A stretch of DNA of 64,000 nucleotides. Source: Ruania suaedae. GTDB lineage: Bacteria; Actinomycetota; Actinomycetes; Actinomycetales; Beutenbergiaceae. The DNA lies in assembly GCF_021049265.1 (NCBI RefSeq), contig NZ_CP088018.1, positions 3,472,001-3,536,000 of the forward strand, read 5' to 3'. A model generated the notes under the pieces. The model saw only the letters and a list, made by a program, of their open reading frames with translations. It made no database searches and was not told where the DNA came from. The position numbers were made by a program, and so were the translations under genes. Positions 55,043 to 62,926 of this stretch are shown here, piece by piece; positions within the stretch are counted from its first letter, which is position 1; each line of letters starts with the position of its first letter.

Positions 55043-56110
55043 TTGAGCAGCATCCGCGTAGCGATCGCGGGGGTCGGCAACTGCGCCGCCTCCCTCGTCC
55101 AGGGCGTGCACTTCTACGCTGACGCCGACCCCGCCGGCTCCGTCCCCGGCCTCATGCACGTGCAGTTCGGCCCCTATCACGTCCGCGACATCGAGTTCGT
55201 CGCCGCATTCGACGTCGATGCGAAGAAGGTCGGCTTCGACCTGTCCGAGGCGATCGGCTCGAGCGAGAACAACACCATCACGATCGCCGACGTCCCGCCG
55301 CTGGGGGTCTCGGTCCAGCGCGGCCCGACCCTGGACGGGCTCGGGAAGTACTACCTGGAGACGATCGAGGAGTCACCGGCCGCCTCGGTCGATGTGGCCG
55401 CGGCACTGCGCGAGTCGCAGGCGGACGTGCTCATCTGCTACCTCCCCGTGGGTTCGGAGGAGGCGGCCAAGCACTACGCCCAGGCCGCGCTGGATGCCGG
55501 CGTCGCGTTCGTCAACGCGCTGCCGGTGTTCATCGCCAGCGACCCGGTGTGGGCGCAGAAGTTCACCGACGCCGGGGTGCCGATCGTGGGCGACGACATC
55601 AAGTCCCAGGTCGGGGCGACCATCACCCACCGGGTGCTGGCGCGACTGTTCCAGGAGCGGGGTGTGGTGCTGGACCGGACCTACCAGCTCAACGTCGGCG
55701 GCAACATGGACTTCAAGAACATGCTCGAGCGGGACCGCCTGGAGTCGAAGAAGGTGTCCAAGACCCGGGCCGTGACCTCCAACGTGGACCACGATCTCGG
55801 CGCCCGCAACGTCCACATCGGCCCCTCCGACTACGTGCAGTGGCTCGACGACCGCAAGTGGGCCTACGTGCGCCTCGAGGGGCGCGCGTTCGGCGAGGTG
55901 CCCCTCAACCTGGAGTACAAGCTCGAGGTGTGGGACTCACCCAACTCGGCCGGCATCATCATCGACGCCCTGCGCGCGGCCAAGATCGCCCAGGACCGTG
56001 GGCTCGGGGGTCCGGTGCTGGCAGCCTCGGGCTACTTCATGAAGTCCCCGCCCGAGCAGTACGAGGATCAGGCCGGCCGGGTGAAGGTCGAGGAGTTCAT
56101 CGCGGGCTGA
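55043..56110 (+). CDS. ino1: Inositol-3-phosphate synthase (actinobacterial type)
   Basis: 355 aa. The NAD-binding motif is [17 protein letters not shown], and [21 protein letters not shown] and [26 protein letters not shown] are the conserved catalytic segments of this enzyme. It turns glucose-6-phosphate into myo-inositol-3-phosphate, the first step to phosphatidylinositol and mycothiol in actinobacteria. The start is a rare TTG at 55043, behind AAGGAGA at 55031-55037; the upstream ATG/GTG frame to 54974 lacks a site and would add residues not found in the family. The palindrome at 54949 probably controls it. A terminator follows. Confidence 0.94.
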   Translation: MSSIRVAIAGVGNCAASLVQGVHFYADADPAGSVPGLMHVQFGPYHVRDIEFVAAFDVDAKKVGFDLSEAIGSSENNTITIADVPPLGVSVQRGPTLDGLGKYYLETIEESPAASVDVAAALRESQADVLICYLPVGSEEAAKHYAQAALDAGVAFVNALPVFIASDPVWAQKFTDAGVPIVGDDIKSQVGATITHRVLARLFQERGVVLDRTYQLNVGGNMDFKNMLERDRLESKKVSKTRAVTSNVDHDLGARNVHIGPSDYVQWLDDRKWAYVRLEGRAFGEVPLNLEYKLEVWDSPNSAGIIIDALRAAKIAQDRGLGGPVLAASGYFMKSPPEQYEDQAGRVKVEEFIAG

Positions 56111-56116
56111 GCGACC

Positions 56117-56153
56117 GATCGCTCGCCGGCCCGCGATGGTCCGGCGAGCGATC
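56117..56153 (+). terminator. Hairpin terminator after ino1
   Basis: Perfect 13-bp stem GATCGCTCGCCGG/CCGGCGAGCGATC with an 11-nt loop, 7 bp beyond the stop. Confidence 0.75.
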
Positions 56154-56227
56154 CGGGGCGCCGGCTCCCGGAACTCCCGGCCGGGGCCACGCGTTGAGCA
56201 CGCTGGACCTGCCTGAAGGAGAGTGCG

Positions 56228-56611
56228 ATGAAGTGCCCCACCGATGGCGCCACACTCGTGATGAGCGAACGCAGTGGCGTCGAGATCGACTACTGCCCCG
56301 ACTGCCGCGGCGTCTGGCTGGACCGCGGCGAGCTCGACAAGATCATCGACCGGGCGGGTCCGGACCCGCTCGGGCAGACCACGCCCCCGCCTCCCCCGGC
56401 GGCGAGGTACGAGCCGGCTCCCGTCGACGAGGGTCGCTACGGCAGCCCGTTCGACGACGGCCCCGTCCCGGGACCGCCACCGCCCCCGGCGCCGATGCCG
56501 GGGTACGGACACCCGGGCGGCCGCGGCTATCACCCCGACGACCGCCGCGACCCGCGCTACCGTCGCAAGCGCAAGGACAGCTGGCTCGAGGACCTGTTCG
56601 ACTTCGACTGA
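56228..56611 (+). CDS. zf-TFIIB domain protein
   Basis: 127 aa. The N-terminal zinc ribbon MKCPTDGATLVMSERSGVEIDYCPDCRGVWLDRGELDKI has Cys-x2 and CPDC ligands and is the TFIIB-like zinc-finger family common in bacteria. A Pro-rich middle (PPPPPAARYEPAP, PPPPPAPMPGYG) is followed by a basic, then acidic tail ending SWLEDLFDFD. The role of these small proteins is not known. GAAGGAG before the ATG supports the start. It is separate from ino1 by a terminator. Confidence 0.85.
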   Translation: MKCPTDGATLVMSERSGVEIDYCPDCRGVWLDRGELDKIIDRAGPDPLGQTTPPPPPAARYEPAPVDEGRYGSPFDDGPVPGPPPPPAPMPGYGHPGGRGYHPDDRRDPRYRRKRKDSWLEDLFDFD

Positions 56612-56689
56612 GGCGTCCACGATGAGGGCGGCCACGCACCACCGTCGAGGCCTGCCTTACGGTGGGGGCAGCGACGAAAGGGAGCACAG

Positions 56690-57739
56690 GTGCTGGCCTA
56701 CGAGTACGGCAGCGACGGCCGATTGGCGTTGCGCGAGAAGGACGTCCCGAGAGCGGCCGAGGGCGAGGTGACCATCGACGTGGTCGCCGCCGGCATCTGC
56801 GGCACCGACCTGAAGATCGCCCGCGGGCAGCACCGGCTGTTCCCGCCCGGCACGGTGCGCGTGCCCGGCCATGAATCGGTGGGCCGGGTGCGCGAGAACC
56901 GCTCCGGGCGCAGCGACCTGGAGCCCGGCACGCCGGTGGCCATCGCCCCCAATATCGCGTGCGGGCAGTGCCCCCCGTGCCGCAAGGGCCTGGGGCCGCT
57001 GTGCGAGGACTACACCTCCGTGGGGCTGACCTTCGACGGCGGTTTCGCCGAGGTCGTGCGGGTCACCGCCCGGGGTGTCGCGGGCGGGAACGTGCTGCCG
57101 CTCCCGCCGGGGCTGGACCTGATCACCGCGGCGATGATCGAACCGGTCGCGGCCGTGGTGCGCGGCCTGCGCCCGCTGCGACTGACGAGCGAGGACACCG
57201 TGCTGGTGTGCGGCGCCGGCCCGATCGGGCTGACCGCGGTGGTGCTGGCCAAGCAGGCGGGCGTGCGCCGCATCATCGTCAGCCAGACCTCGGCCGCCCG
57301 CCGTGAGCTGGCACGCCACTACGGTGCCGACGAGACCATCGACCCACGCGCGGTGGACCTGGTCGAGACGGTGTTCGAGCTCACCGACGGCATCGGTGCC
57401 GAGGTGGTCATCGCCGCCACCCCGGTGCACCAGGTGTTCACCGACGCCGTCCGGGCCGCCGCCAAGGGCGGCAGGGTGAACTTCTTCGCCGGCCTCCCCT
57501 CCGGCAAGGGTGAGGTCACCGTGGATGCGAACCTCATCCACTACCGCGAGCTGCTGGTCACCGGCTCGACGGCGAACACCGCCGCCGACTGCGCCGAGGC
57601 GATGGAGATCGTCGCGAGGGCACCGGAGGCGTTCGCCGAGCTGATCACCCACCGGGTGCCGCTGCGCGAGGCTGACCGGGCGTTCGAGCTGGCCAAGGCC
57701 GGCGAGGCGCTGAAGGTGCTGCTCGAACCTCAGGCCTGA
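56690..57739 (+). CDS. Zinc-binding medium-chain alcohol dehydrogenase
   Basis: 349 aa. Catalytic zinc ligands are in AGICGTDLKIARG and VPGHESVG; the structural-zinc cysteines are complete in IACGQCPPCRKGLGPLCEDY (four Cys). The nucleotide motif is CGAGPIGL. The closest named relatives by pattern are sorbitol/threonine-type and L-sorbose-related dehydrogenases, but the substrate is unclear. The start is GTG 56690 with AAGGGAG upstream. Its stop overlaps the stop of the convergent signal-peptidase gene by ten bases. Confidence 0.88.
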   Translation: MLAYEYGSDGRLALREKDVPRAAEGEVTIDVVAAGICGTDLKIARGQHRLFPPGTVRVPGHESVGRVRENRSGRSDLEPGTPVAIAPNIACGQCPPCRKGLGPLCEDYTSVGLTFDGGFAEVVRVTARGVAGGNVLPLPPGLDLITAAMIEPVAAVVRGLRPLRLTSEDTVLVCGAGPIGLTAVVLAKQAGVRRIIVSQTSAARRELARHYGADETIDPRAVDLVETVFELTDGIGAEVVIAATPVHQVFTDAVRAAAKGGRVNFFAGLPSGKGEVTVDANLIHYRELLVTGSTANTAADCAEAMEIVARAPEAFAELITHRVPLREADRAFELAKAGEALKVLLEPQA

Positions 57740-58269
57740 TCGGCCGTCGCGGGTGGCTCCTTGCCCGAGCGATCCCGGCCGCGGCGGGGCCAGAACGCCC
57801 AGGTGACCAGCGCCGTCGCCGTGACGGTGAGGCCGCCCAGCACGAACGGGTGGCCGAACCACACGACGACGGAGGCCAGGTAGGGCACGGACGCCAGCAC
57901 CAGCCGCACCCGCTCGACCGTGTAGGGGGCCGGGTCCGGGTCCTCGTTCGCGTCGCCCTGCATGGTGAAGGTGACCGACTCGCCGTCGGTCTCCAGGATC
58001 TCCAGCACCCGGTGCGTGACCGGGAGGGCGCCCGGGCGGTCGACGGTGACCACGTCGCCGGGCTCGATCTCGGTGGCGGGGATCTCCTGGACCACGGCGA
58101 CCGATCCGGCCGGGATGGTCGGGGCCATCGAGCCGGTCGAGAACATGATCAGCGTGATGTTCATGACCACGGCCAGGACGACGGCGAGGATGCACAGGCC
58201 GCCCCCGACGGCGAGGGCGGTGAGGGCGGCGTCGCCGAGGCGGGCGAGGGTCGGGCGTGGGCGGGTCAT
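57730..58269 (-). CDS. sipW: Signal peptidase I, SipW type (S26B)
   Basis: 179 aa with an N-terminal membrane helix, the catalytic Ser in MFSTGSMAPTIPAGS and a second membrane helix near the C-terminus. The S26B family of archaea, eukaryotes and SipW has a His instead of the general-base Lys; here LPVTHRVLEI supplies that His, and no Lys follows at the usual spot. The ATG at 58269 overlaps the previous gene (ATGA). Being last in the operon of alternate-signal-peptide proteins makes it their processing enzyme, as SipW is for TasA in Bacillus. Confidence 0.9.
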   Translation of the reverse strand: MTRPRPTLARLGDAALTALAVGGGLCILAVVLAVVMNITLIMFSTGSMAPTIPAGSVAVVQEIPATEIEPGDVVTVDRPGALPVTHRVLEILETDGESVTFTMQGDANEDPDPAPYTVERVRLVLASVPYLASVVVWFGHPFVLGGLTVTATALVTWAFWPRRGRDRSGKEPPATADQA

Positions 58270-58721
58270 GTCCAATAGCAATCACCGATGAGGCCACCGA
58301 CCACTGTCACGATCTGACCATTGAGCCAGGCACTCTGCCACGAGCCCGACACCACGCGCACCTGGAACGTGCGTGTGGTCTGAGCCAGGGCCGCGGAGAC
58401 CTGACGTTCTCGCGTACTGCTGGTCAGGGTTCCGTTGCTTGCGACACTTCCGTCGGATCTCAGGACTCGCCACTCATAGCTGAAACTGCTGGGAGCGGGT
58501 TCCGGGGCGAGCCATGTAAAGGTTGAGGTGCCGCTCAGTACGCCGATCGTGCAGGTGCCCGCCCGAGGTGAAGCAAGCGTCGCCGCCATCACCGACGCCC
58601 GCGCGACCTCGGCGTCCGTCCAGGCCGCCGTCGTCGGCTCAGGCCCCCCGGCCGCCACGGCCGCGAGCACCAGCACACCAGCCGCCGCGAGCGCCGCCCG
58701 CACCCGCCTCCCGCCCGTCAT
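58266..58721 (-). CDS. Small secreted protein with SipW-type signal peptide
   Basis: 151 aa. The N-terminal region RRVRAALAAAGVLVLAAVAAGGPEPTTAAWTDAE ends in the AAWTDAE motif that marks SipW-processed precursors. The mature part is short, Ser/Thr-rich, with two cysteines (CTIGVL near the start, DCYWT at the end) that could pair, and a FTWLAPEPAPSSFSYEWRV segment like a beta-sandwich. Function unknown. Overlaps both neighbours by four bases, so it is tightly coupled to the peptidase and the LPxTG protein. Confidence 0.75.
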   Translation of the reverse strand: MTGGRRVRAALAAAGVLVLAAVAAGGPEPTTAAWTDAEVARASVMAATLASPRAGTCTIGVLSGTSTFTWLAPEPAPSSFSYEWRVLRSDGSVASNGTLTSSTRERQVSAALAQTTRTFQVRVVSGSWQSAWLNGQIVTVVGGLIGDCYWT

Positions 58722-59359
58722 CGCAGCCTCCGCCGGGCCACGACCGCGATCGCCGCCCCGAGCAACACCGCACCGAGAGCCAGCACGGCCGGCCACAGCA
58801 GTGAGGCGCCCGTGGTCGGAAGGCCCACCTCGCCGTCGGTGGAGATCTCATCACCGGCCCCCTCGGCGAGCAGGCGTAGCGTAGTCGAGGCCGGAGCGGT
58901 GGCCTCCTCCGAGAGCTGGACGCTCACGCGGTACCAGATCGCCTCGGCGGCGGCCTGCGTGGCGATCTCCAGCGAGGACCCGCCGGTCACCGGTACCCGG
59001 TCGAGCACCGCGCGGCCACAACCGCTCGCCTCGGCCTCGCAGGCGGCGACCGAGACGGTGAACCCGCCCTCGGCCTGGACGGCCACCAGCGAGAGGTCGA
59101 TACTCCCCTCGGGTTCGTTCGCGGACACCTGCACGTCCCACGGCACGGACTCGCCCGGCTCCATCGACCTCATCGCCGCGCGGTCCTGCACCGAGACCAG
59201 GCGGAGCACGTCACCGACGATCTCCTCGCGCTCGGGCCCGGCAGCGGCCGAGGCCGCCGAGCCCGCGGCCACCAGCAGCACGCCGGCGGTCAGCACCGCG
59301 CACACGGCGCGTGCCATCGGTGCGGCCCGGGCCGGGCACGGACGAGGGATCAGGTCCAC
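58718..59359 (-). CDS. LPxTG-anchored surface protein of the SipW operon
   Basis: 213 aa. Signal peptide with core VCAVLTAGVLLVAAGSAASAAAG; the mature beta-rich domain has two or three cysteines (VAACEAEASGCG). The C-terminus has LPTTG, a membrane helix (SLLWPAVLALGAVLLGAAIAVV) and ARRRLR: a sortase substrate. The start is GTG 59359, three bases after the previous stop; an internal ATG at 59317 is possible. It could anchor a fibre made of the other secreted proteins to the wall; that is inference from context. Confidence 0.8.
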   Translation of the reverse strand: MDLIPRPCPARAAPMARAVCAVLTAGVLLVAAGSAASAAAGPEREEIVGDVLRLVSVQDRAAMRSMEPGESVPWDVQVSANEPEGSIDLSLVAVQAEGGFTVSVAACEAEASGCGRAVLDRVPVTGGSSLEIATQAAAEAIWYRVSVQLSEEATAPASTTLRLLAEGAGDEISTDGEVGLPTTGASLLWPAVLALGAVLLGAAIAVVARRRLR

Positions 59360-59362
59360 GGG

Positions 59363-60022
59363 CTACTCCGACGTCGCCAGGAACTGCCAGGTGGCGATGA
59401 GCGTCTGCCCCTGGGCGTCGGTCGAGGCTCCGGCGATCATGCTCATCCGCACACAGAAGGACACCGTGCTCCCCGCCGCCGCCGTCAGTGGCCGCGCGTT
59501 CGGCAGCACCGCCGTGGCCAGCGCGGTCTCGTTCGGCACGATCACCGGGGCGGAGGTGTTGGTGAACAGCGCGGCGTTGCACGACGATCCGCTAGGGATC
59601 AGCCGTACGGCGTATCGCATCGCGTTCTGCAGCGCGGCCGGTCCCGCGATCGTCGGGGTCTGCATGGTCACCGAACCCCCGACGGTCGAGGATGCCGTGG
59701 TCCGGACGCCGAAGCTCGTGTACCCGGCCGTTCCGGGCGAGAAGGCGGGGACCGCCGGCGAGAAGGCGAGCGTGGCCGCGGAGCCGCTGGTGGGATGTTC
59801 GGAGAACGCACCCCCGTTCACCGACCCCACCACACCGAAGGTGCTGGCGGTGACCGTGGTGGTGGCGTACTCGCTGTCGTTCCACGCCGCCAGGGTCACC
59901 GCACTGCCGAGGCCGAGCACCAGCCCGCCGGCGAGCAGCGCACGCAGCCGGAGCAGCCGCGTGCGCCGCGGGCCCGAACCCCTCACCCGGGCGTGCCGTG
60001 GTTCGTGCCGCGTGCGCCCCAC
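59363..60022 (-). CDS. TasA/camelysin-like secreted protein with alternate signal peptide (2)
   Basis: 219 aa from GTG 60022, one base after the previous stop. The N-terminal helix ends ALLAGGLVLGLGSAVTLAAWNDSEYA, the same signature as the upstream protein. The mature part is beta-rich, with a cysteine pair (SSCNAALF, VSFCVRM). It ends ATWQFLATSE, nearly the same ending as the upstream protein (AVWQYTATSE), so the two are paralogues. The earlier in-frame ATG at 60070 would lie inside the upstream gene. Likely exported and cut by the SipW-type peptidase. Confidence 0.8.
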   Translation of the reverse strand: MGRTRHEPRHARVRGSGPRRTRLLRLRALLAGGLVLGLGSAVTLAAWNDSEYATTTVTASTFGVVGSVNGGAFSEHPTSGSAATLAFSPAVPAFSPGTAGYTSFGVRTTASSTVGGSVTMQTPTIAGPAALQNAMRYAVRLIPSGSSCNAALFTNTSAPVIVPNETALATAVLPNARPLTAAAGSTVSFCVRMSMIAGASTDAQGQTLIATWQFLATSE

Positions 60023-60023
60023 G

Positions 60024-60653
60024 TCACTCAGAGGTCGCGGTGTACTGCCACACGGCGGTGGTGTCGCCACCCTGCTCCAGGTCCTCGCCCGCGGTGACGA
60101 CGGTGCACAGCAGCACGGCCTCGCCGGGCTCCGTGGTCGGGTCGCCGATGGTCAGCGGCACGGTCTCGCCGGCGACGGCCGGGTCGTCGGTGAGGGTGTC
60201 ACCGGAGCCGAGGAGGGTGCCCTCGGTCGCGGTCTCGTCGCAGGTGGCGTCCACGGCGATGGCGTAGATCTCGTAGCTGAGGTTCTCCGAGTTCGTGCCC
60301 GTGCCATCGGTGGAGTCGAGGGTGACCAGGTCGAGCGTGGCCGGGCTGGTGGTCTCGGCCGCCAGGCGCACCCAGAACGGGGCGTAGACCACGTCCTCGG
60401 GCGCCAGGTTGTCGAACGGCGCGGTGAACGTGAGCTCGGCGGCGCCGCCGGCGGACTCGTGATCGGTGTAGCCCTCCGTGGCGCCCGTCGTCGAGCCCTG
60501 CAGGTCGAACTGCCCGGCGGTGAACAGGCCGGAGGCGAACTCGCTGTCGTTCCAGGCGGCGAGCGTGACGGCGGCGCCGACGCCCAGGACGAGCCCTCCG
60601 GCGAGAACGGCGCGGACCTTGCGGCTGCGGGTGGAGCGGTGGACCTCGGTCAT
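60024..60653 (-). CDS. TasA/camelysin-like secreted protein with alternate signal peptide (1)
   Basis: 209 aa. The basic N-terminus (RSTRSRKVR) and helix AVLAGGLVLGVGAAVTLAAWNDSEFASGLF form the alternate-type signal peptide. The mature domain is acidic and beta-rich, with cysteines in DATCDETA and LLCTVVT. It ends AVWQYTATSE. First gene of a five-gene operon with gaps or overlaps of at most four bases. GAGGGGAAG precedes the ATG. By analogy with Bacillus TasA it may be a structural surface fibre protein, but similarity is limited to signal and general fold character. Confidence 0.82.
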   Translation of the reverse strand: MTEVHRSTRSRKVRAVLAGGLVLGVGAAVTLAAWNDSEFASGLFTAGQFDLQGSTTGATEGYTDHESAGGAAELTFTAPFDNLAPEDVVYAPFWVRLAAETTSPATLDLVTLDSTDGTGTNSENLSYEIYAIAVDATCDETATEGTLLGSGDTLTDDPAVAGETVPLTIGDPTTEPGEAVLLCTVVTAGEDLEQGGDTTAVWQYTATSE

Positions 60654-60781
60654 GGTGTCTTCCCCTCGTGGTGACATATGCGGCGTCGACACGCGCCCAG
60701 CGCCCGGCCGTACCCCGTTGTTGAACAGCAGAGTAGGCCGGGTTGAACGGACGATCAAGGTGGGGCGGGCCACACACGACA

Positions 60782-60815
60782 ACGGCGCCCGCCCCTCGAA
60801 GGGGGCGGGCGCCGT
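60782..60815 (-). terminator. Hairpin terminator after katA
   Basis: Perfect 14-bp stem ACGGCGCCCGCCCC/GGGGCGGGCGCCGT with a 6-nt loop; outer bases extend the pairing past a small bulge. It starts 38 bp after the katA stop. Confidence 0.8.
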
Positions 60816-60853
60816 CGTGCACGGGCTGCTCGTCAGCCCGGTTCAGCTCGCTC

Positions 60854-62317
60854 TCAGCTCACCGAGGCCCCGCGCAGGGCGTGCACGGCCTCGCGCACCC
60901 GACGGCCCAGATCGGCGTCCACCTGGTCCCAGTAGGCGAAGGCACGCTCGCGGATGTCCTCCGAGCGGACCTCGCCCACGTGCCCGGCGATGTTGCCCAC
61001 GAGCCGCTCGCGGGCGGCGTCGTCGAGGACCTCGCGCACGAGCGTGCCGGCCTGGACGAAGTCGTCGTCCTCGGCGTGCAGGTTCTGCGCCGCCCGCTGC
61101 ATCTCGCCGTCGGACTCCCAGTTGCCCTCACCGGCCGCGGCCGGGTCAGCGGCGGGCCCGCCGAAGCTGTTCGGCGCGTACACCGGGGTGTCGGCCGGGC
61201 GGAAGTCGTGCCGCATGGCGCCGTCCTTGGAGTAGGAGTGCACCGGCGACTTCGGGGCGTTTACCGGCAGCTCGGCGTGGTTGGTCCCCACCCGGTAGCG
61301 GTGCGCGTCGGCGTAGGAGAAGATCCGCGCGAGCAGCATCTTGTCCGGGCTGGCCGCGATGCCCGGCACGAAGTTCGAGGGCGCGAACGCCGCCTGCTCG
61401 ATCTGCGCGTGGAAGTTCTCCGGGTTCTTGTTCAGCGTCATCGTGCCGACCTCGATCAGCGGGTAGTCGCCCTTGGGCCACACCTTGGTCAGGTCGAACG
61501 GGTTGAACCGGTAGGTCTTGGCGTCCTCGTACGGCATCACCTGCACCTTGAGCGTCCAGGAGGGGAAGTCGCCGGACTCGATCGCGTTGTACAGGTCGCG
61601 CCGGTGGTGGTCGGCGTCCTGACCGGCGAGCTCGTCCGCCTCGGCAGCGCTGAGGAACTCGTTCCCCTGGTTGGTCTCGAAGTGGTACTTCACCCAGAAG
61701 CGCTCACCTTGAGCGTTGATCCACTGGTAGGTGTGGGAGCCGAAGCCGTCCATGTGGCGCCAGGTGGCGGGGATGCCGCGGTCGCCCATCAGCCAGGTCA
61801 CCTGGTGGGCGCTCTCCGGGGAGAGACTCCAGAAGTCCCACTGCATGTCGTGGTCGCGCAGCGCCGAGCCGGGCAGGCGCTTCTGGGAGCGGATGAAGTC
61901 AGGGAACTTGATCCCGTCCCGGATGAAGAAGACCGGGGTGTTGTTGCCGACCAGGTCGTAGTTGCCCTCGCTGGTGTAGAACTTCACCGCGAATCCGCGC
62001 GGGTCGCGCCAGGTGTCGGGACTGCCCTGCTCCCCGGCCACGGTGGAGAAGCGGATCAGCATGTCGGTCTCCGCGCCCGGCTGGAACAGCGCCGCCCGGG
62101 TGTACTTCGACACGTCGCCGGTGGTGACGAAGGTGCCGAAGGCGCCGCCGCCCTTGGCGTGGACCACGCGCTCGGGGACGCGCTCGCGGTTGAACTGCGC
62201 GAGCTTCTCCACCACGTAGTGGTCGTGCAGCGCGATCGGGCCGGTGTTGCCGACGGTGAGCGAGTGCTCGTCACTCGCCACCGGGGTGCCGGTGTTGGTC
62301 GTGGTCACATCGGTCAT
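60854..62317 (-). CDS. katA: Catalase (heme, small-subunit clade)
   Basis: 487 aa, the normal size of clade 3 catalases. The distal His lies in [13 protein letters not shown], the distal Asn in [15 protein letters not shown], and the heme-ligand Tyr in [19 protein letters not shown]-site residues are in line with the family. It breaks hydrogen peroxide to water and oxygen in the cytoplasm. CAGGAG supports the ATG at 62317, whose first bases overlap the furA stop (ATGA), so the two are translated together. A terminator follows. Induction by peroxide through FurA is expected. Confidence 0.95.
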   Translation of the reverse strand: MTDVTTTNTGTPVASDEHSLTVGNTGPIALHDHYVVEKLAQFNRERVPERVVHAKGGGAFGTFVTTGDVSKYTRAALFQPGAETDMLIRFSTVAGEQGSPDTWRDPRGFAVKFYTSEGNYDLVGNNTPVFFIRDGIKFPDFIRSQKRLPGSALRDHDMQWDFWSLSPESAHQVTWLMGDRGIPATWRHMDGFGSHTYQWINAQGERFWVKYHFETNQGNEFLSAAEADELAGQDADHHRRDLYNAIESGDFPSWTLKVQVMPYEDAKTYRFNPFDLTKVWPKGDYPLIEVGTMTLNKNPENFHAQIEQAAFAPSNFVPGIAASPDKMLLARIFSYADAHRYRVGTNHAELPVNAPKSPVHSYSKDGAMRHDFRPADTPVYAPNSFGGPAADPAAAGEGNWESDGEMQRAAQNLHAEDDDFVQAGTLVREVLDDAARERLVGNIAGHVGEVRSEDIRERAFAYWDQVDADLGRRVREAVHALRGASVS

Positions 62318-62832
62318 ACGGGACTCCTGGTGGGATCGGGGACGGGTTGTCCGGGAATGTCGAGGGGTGGGTACCGGCCGGCCTCGTGCCCGCCGGCCAC
62401 CTGGCTGCTCTCGCAGGAGGCGCAGATGCCCTGGAAGAGCACGTCCGCCGTCAGGACGCGCATGCCGGTGCCGGGCGCGGGGGTCAGGCACGGCGCGTGC
62501 CCGACGATGCAGGGCACGTCCTCCACCGCGCCGCACCGGATGCACATCACGTGGTGGTGGTTGTCGCCGATCCGGGTCTCATAGCGCGCCGGGGAACCGG
62601 GGGTCTCGAGCTTGCGCAGCAGCTCCCACTCGGTCAGGTCGGCGAGCACCTGGTACACCGAGGGTGCAGTGAGGTCGGGCAGTGCGGTGCGCGCCTCGTG
62701 CAGGATCGCCTCCGCACTGGCGTGCGGCAGCCGGTGCGCGGCCTCGAGCACGGCGAGCCGCTGGCGTGTGACCCGCCGGCCCATGGCGCGCAGGGCGGCA
62801 CTCCAGGCGTCGCGGCTCATCGGTGCGGTCAT
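62314..62832 (-). CDS. furA: Fur family peroxide-responsive repressor
   Basis: 172 aa. The winged-helix domain has [54 protein letters not shown]. The metal domain has the [11 protein letters not shown] cluster and the C-terminal CASC zinc ligands. Genes of this type directly before catalase act as PerR/FurA peroxide sensors that repress furA-katA until oxidised. A longer His/Pro-poor tail follows CASC. The ATG at 62832 lies 7 nt from the -10 hexamer TAGGGT; an ATG four codons later (62820) is the alternative. Confidence 0.92.
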   Translation of the reverse strand: MTAPMSRDAWSAALRAMGRRVTRQRLAVLEAAHRLPHASAEAILHEARTALPDLTAPSVYQVLADLTEWELLRKLETPGSPARYETRIGDNHHHVMCIRCGAVEDVPCIVGHAPCLTPAPGTGMRVLTADVLFQGICASCESSQVAGGHEAGRYPPLDIPGQPVPDPTRSPV

Positions 62833-62839
62833 CGCCCCG

Positions 62840-62845
62840 ACCCTA
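62840..62845 (-). promoter_or_regulatory. Predicted -10 element (TAGGGT) of leaderless furA-katA
   Basis: TANNNT hexamer ending 7 nt before the furA ATG. The expected -35 lies inside the palindrome at 62852-62872. Confidence 0.55.
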
Positions 62846-62851
62846 GCACGC

Positions 62852-62872
62852 TATTACGATCGATTCGCAATA
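62852..62872. promoter_or_regulatory. Candidate FurA box
   Basis: AT-rich imperfect palindrome with arms TATTACGA (62852-62859) and TCGCAATA (62865-62872), 7 of 8 positions paired, around 5 nt. It overlaps the -35 region of furA, as expected for autorepression. Confidence 0.6.
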
Positions 62873-62912
62873 AGGCTGACCTTGCCTGCCACGGCTGAGG
62901 AGCGGCAGGCGA

Positions 62913-62918
62913 TAGATT
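62913..62918 (+). promoter_or_regulatory. Predicted -10 element (TAGATT) of the leaderless MFS gene at the right edge
   Basis: TANNNT hexamer ending 8 nt before the ATG at 62927, one base more than most others here. Confidence 0.35.
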
Positions 62919-62926
62919 GCGCAGCG

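Noticed and set aside
54723-55046. Short plus-strand frame starting MIRDLYLVLVPLGAFLVVLA between the PBP gene and ino1
   Set aside because: It overlaps the PBP start and the ino1 promoter palindrome, turns into low-complexity sequence after one hydrophobic stretch and lacks conserved features.
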